Shown here: positions 5,380-5,901 of the stretch, one piece after another
Numbering within the stretch: the first letter of the stretch is position 1
Layout of the letters: each line of letters opens with the position of its first letter
Assembly (NCBI GenBank): GCA_027031505.1
Contig: JALVQH010000113.1
Coordinates: forward strand, 1-5,901
From: Campylobacteraceae bacterium
GTDB taxonomy: Bacteria > Campylobacterota > Campylobacteria > Campylobacterales > Sulfurovaceae
Direction: 5' to 3'
Length of the DNA stretch: 5,901 bases
Made by a program: the position numbers and the translations under genes
The notes under the pieces: generated by a model
The model's input: only the letters and a program-made list of their open reading frames with translations
Databases searched by the model: none
What the model was told of the DNA's origin: nothing

Positions 5380-5901
5380 TCACTCATACGTCTCCGCCAT
5401 TTTCTCCACCTCTTCGACGAACCGGTCGACGAGTTTGTCCTCGGGCAGTTTTTCGATCACTTCCCCTTTGACCATGATCAGCCCCTGCCCTTTGCCGAAG
5501 GCGATCGCCACATCGGCGTGTTTGGCTTCGCCGATGGCGTTGACAACACATCCCATCACCGAGACATCCATCGGGGTGGTGATGTGGGCGGTGCGGCGTT
5601 CGACTTCGGCCACGGCGCTGACGAGATCGGCTTCGATCCGGCCGCAGGTGGGGCAGGAGATGATATTGAGGCCGTCTTTGACCCGGCCGGAATCTTTGAG
5701 GATCGCTTTGCCCACTTTGATCTCCTCTTCGAGCTCACCGGTAATGGAGACACGGAGTGTATCGCCGATCCCATCGAGCAGCAGGGTTCCAAGCCCAATG
5801 GCCGATTTGATCGTCGCATGAAAGATCGTCCCCGCCTCGGTCACTCCGAGGTGAAACGGATAGGGCACTTTGGGGCGGAGCATCCGGTACGCGTCGACGG
5901 T
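5380..5901 (-). CDS. ispG: 4-hydroxy-3-methylbut-2-enyl diphosphate synthase, C-terminal part
   Basis: The frame is open from the window edge to the TGA at 5382-5380, giving the last 173 residues; the N-terminal TIM-barrel half lies outside. IspG (GcpE) is a cytosolic [4Fe-4S] enzyme of the MEP isoprenoid pathway that reductively converts methylerythritol cyclodiphosphate to HMBPP. Visible signatures, numbered from the first visible residue, are [13 protein letters not shown] (12-24), ISCPTCGR with cluster ligands C83 and C86 (81-88), and [12 protein letters not shown] with C118 and, seven residues later, E125, the spacing of the Cys3-Glu cluster site. NAIGEA replaces the common NGPGEA, and the tail [14 protein letters not shown] is of the type I associate with Campylobacterota. 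An internal ATG at 5883 is only residue 7 of the visible part and is not the start. Downstream, 182 bp separate it from dnaB on the same strand. Confidence 0.95.
   Translation of the reverse strand, partial: TVDAYRMLRPKVPYPFHLGVTEAGTIFHATIKSAIGLGTLLLDGIGDTLRVSITGELEEEIKVGKAILKDSGRVKDGLNIISCPTCGRIEADLVSAVAEVERRTAHITTPMDVSVMGCVVNAIGEAKHADVAIAFGKGQGLIMVKGEVIEKLPEDKLVDRFVEEVEKMAETYE

Overview
The window looks like a chromosomal segment of a Campylobacterota (epsilonproteobacterial) species. The pointers are an ArsR/ArsS-type two-component pair, a short ComEC that lacks the metallo-beta-lactamase half, the dnaB-comEC order that I recall from Helicobacter pylori (HP1362-HP1361), a charged insert in the DnaB C-terminal domain, and an IspG C-terminus with NAIGEA where many bacteria have NGPGEA. 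By eye the base composition is near balanced, so this is not an AT-rich Campylobacter or Helicobacter. I cannot name the genus.

Layout. Positions 1-345 (minus strand) hold a DUF4177-like small protein and, overlapping it by ATGA, the start of a one-TM membrane protein that leaves the window. An 87-bp divergent intergenic region (346-432) carries two mirror-image extended -10 elements and separates that pair from the plus-strand two-component operon: OmpR-type response regulator (433-1113) and ArsS-family sensor kinase (1123-2355). The kinase ends only 7 bp from the convergent 3' end of comEC (2363-3634, minus). Upstream of comEC on the same strand are dnaB (3758-5197) and the C-terminal part of ispG (5380-5901, cut by the window edge).

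The genes are mostly housekeeping: signal transduction, DNA uptake, replication fork unwinding and isoprenoid synthesis. I see no phage, transposase, CRISPR array, RNA gene or defence system. The less ordinary material is between genes. Both gaps flanking dnaB hold AATA-phased short tandem repeats. The comEC-dnaB gap has a perfect 18-bp palindrome. The ispG-dnaB gap is framed by perfect 21-bp inverted repeats enclosing two further hairpins. The dnaB Shine-Dalgarno lies inside a perfect 9-bp hairpin. None of these is proven functional; they are the best leads in the window.
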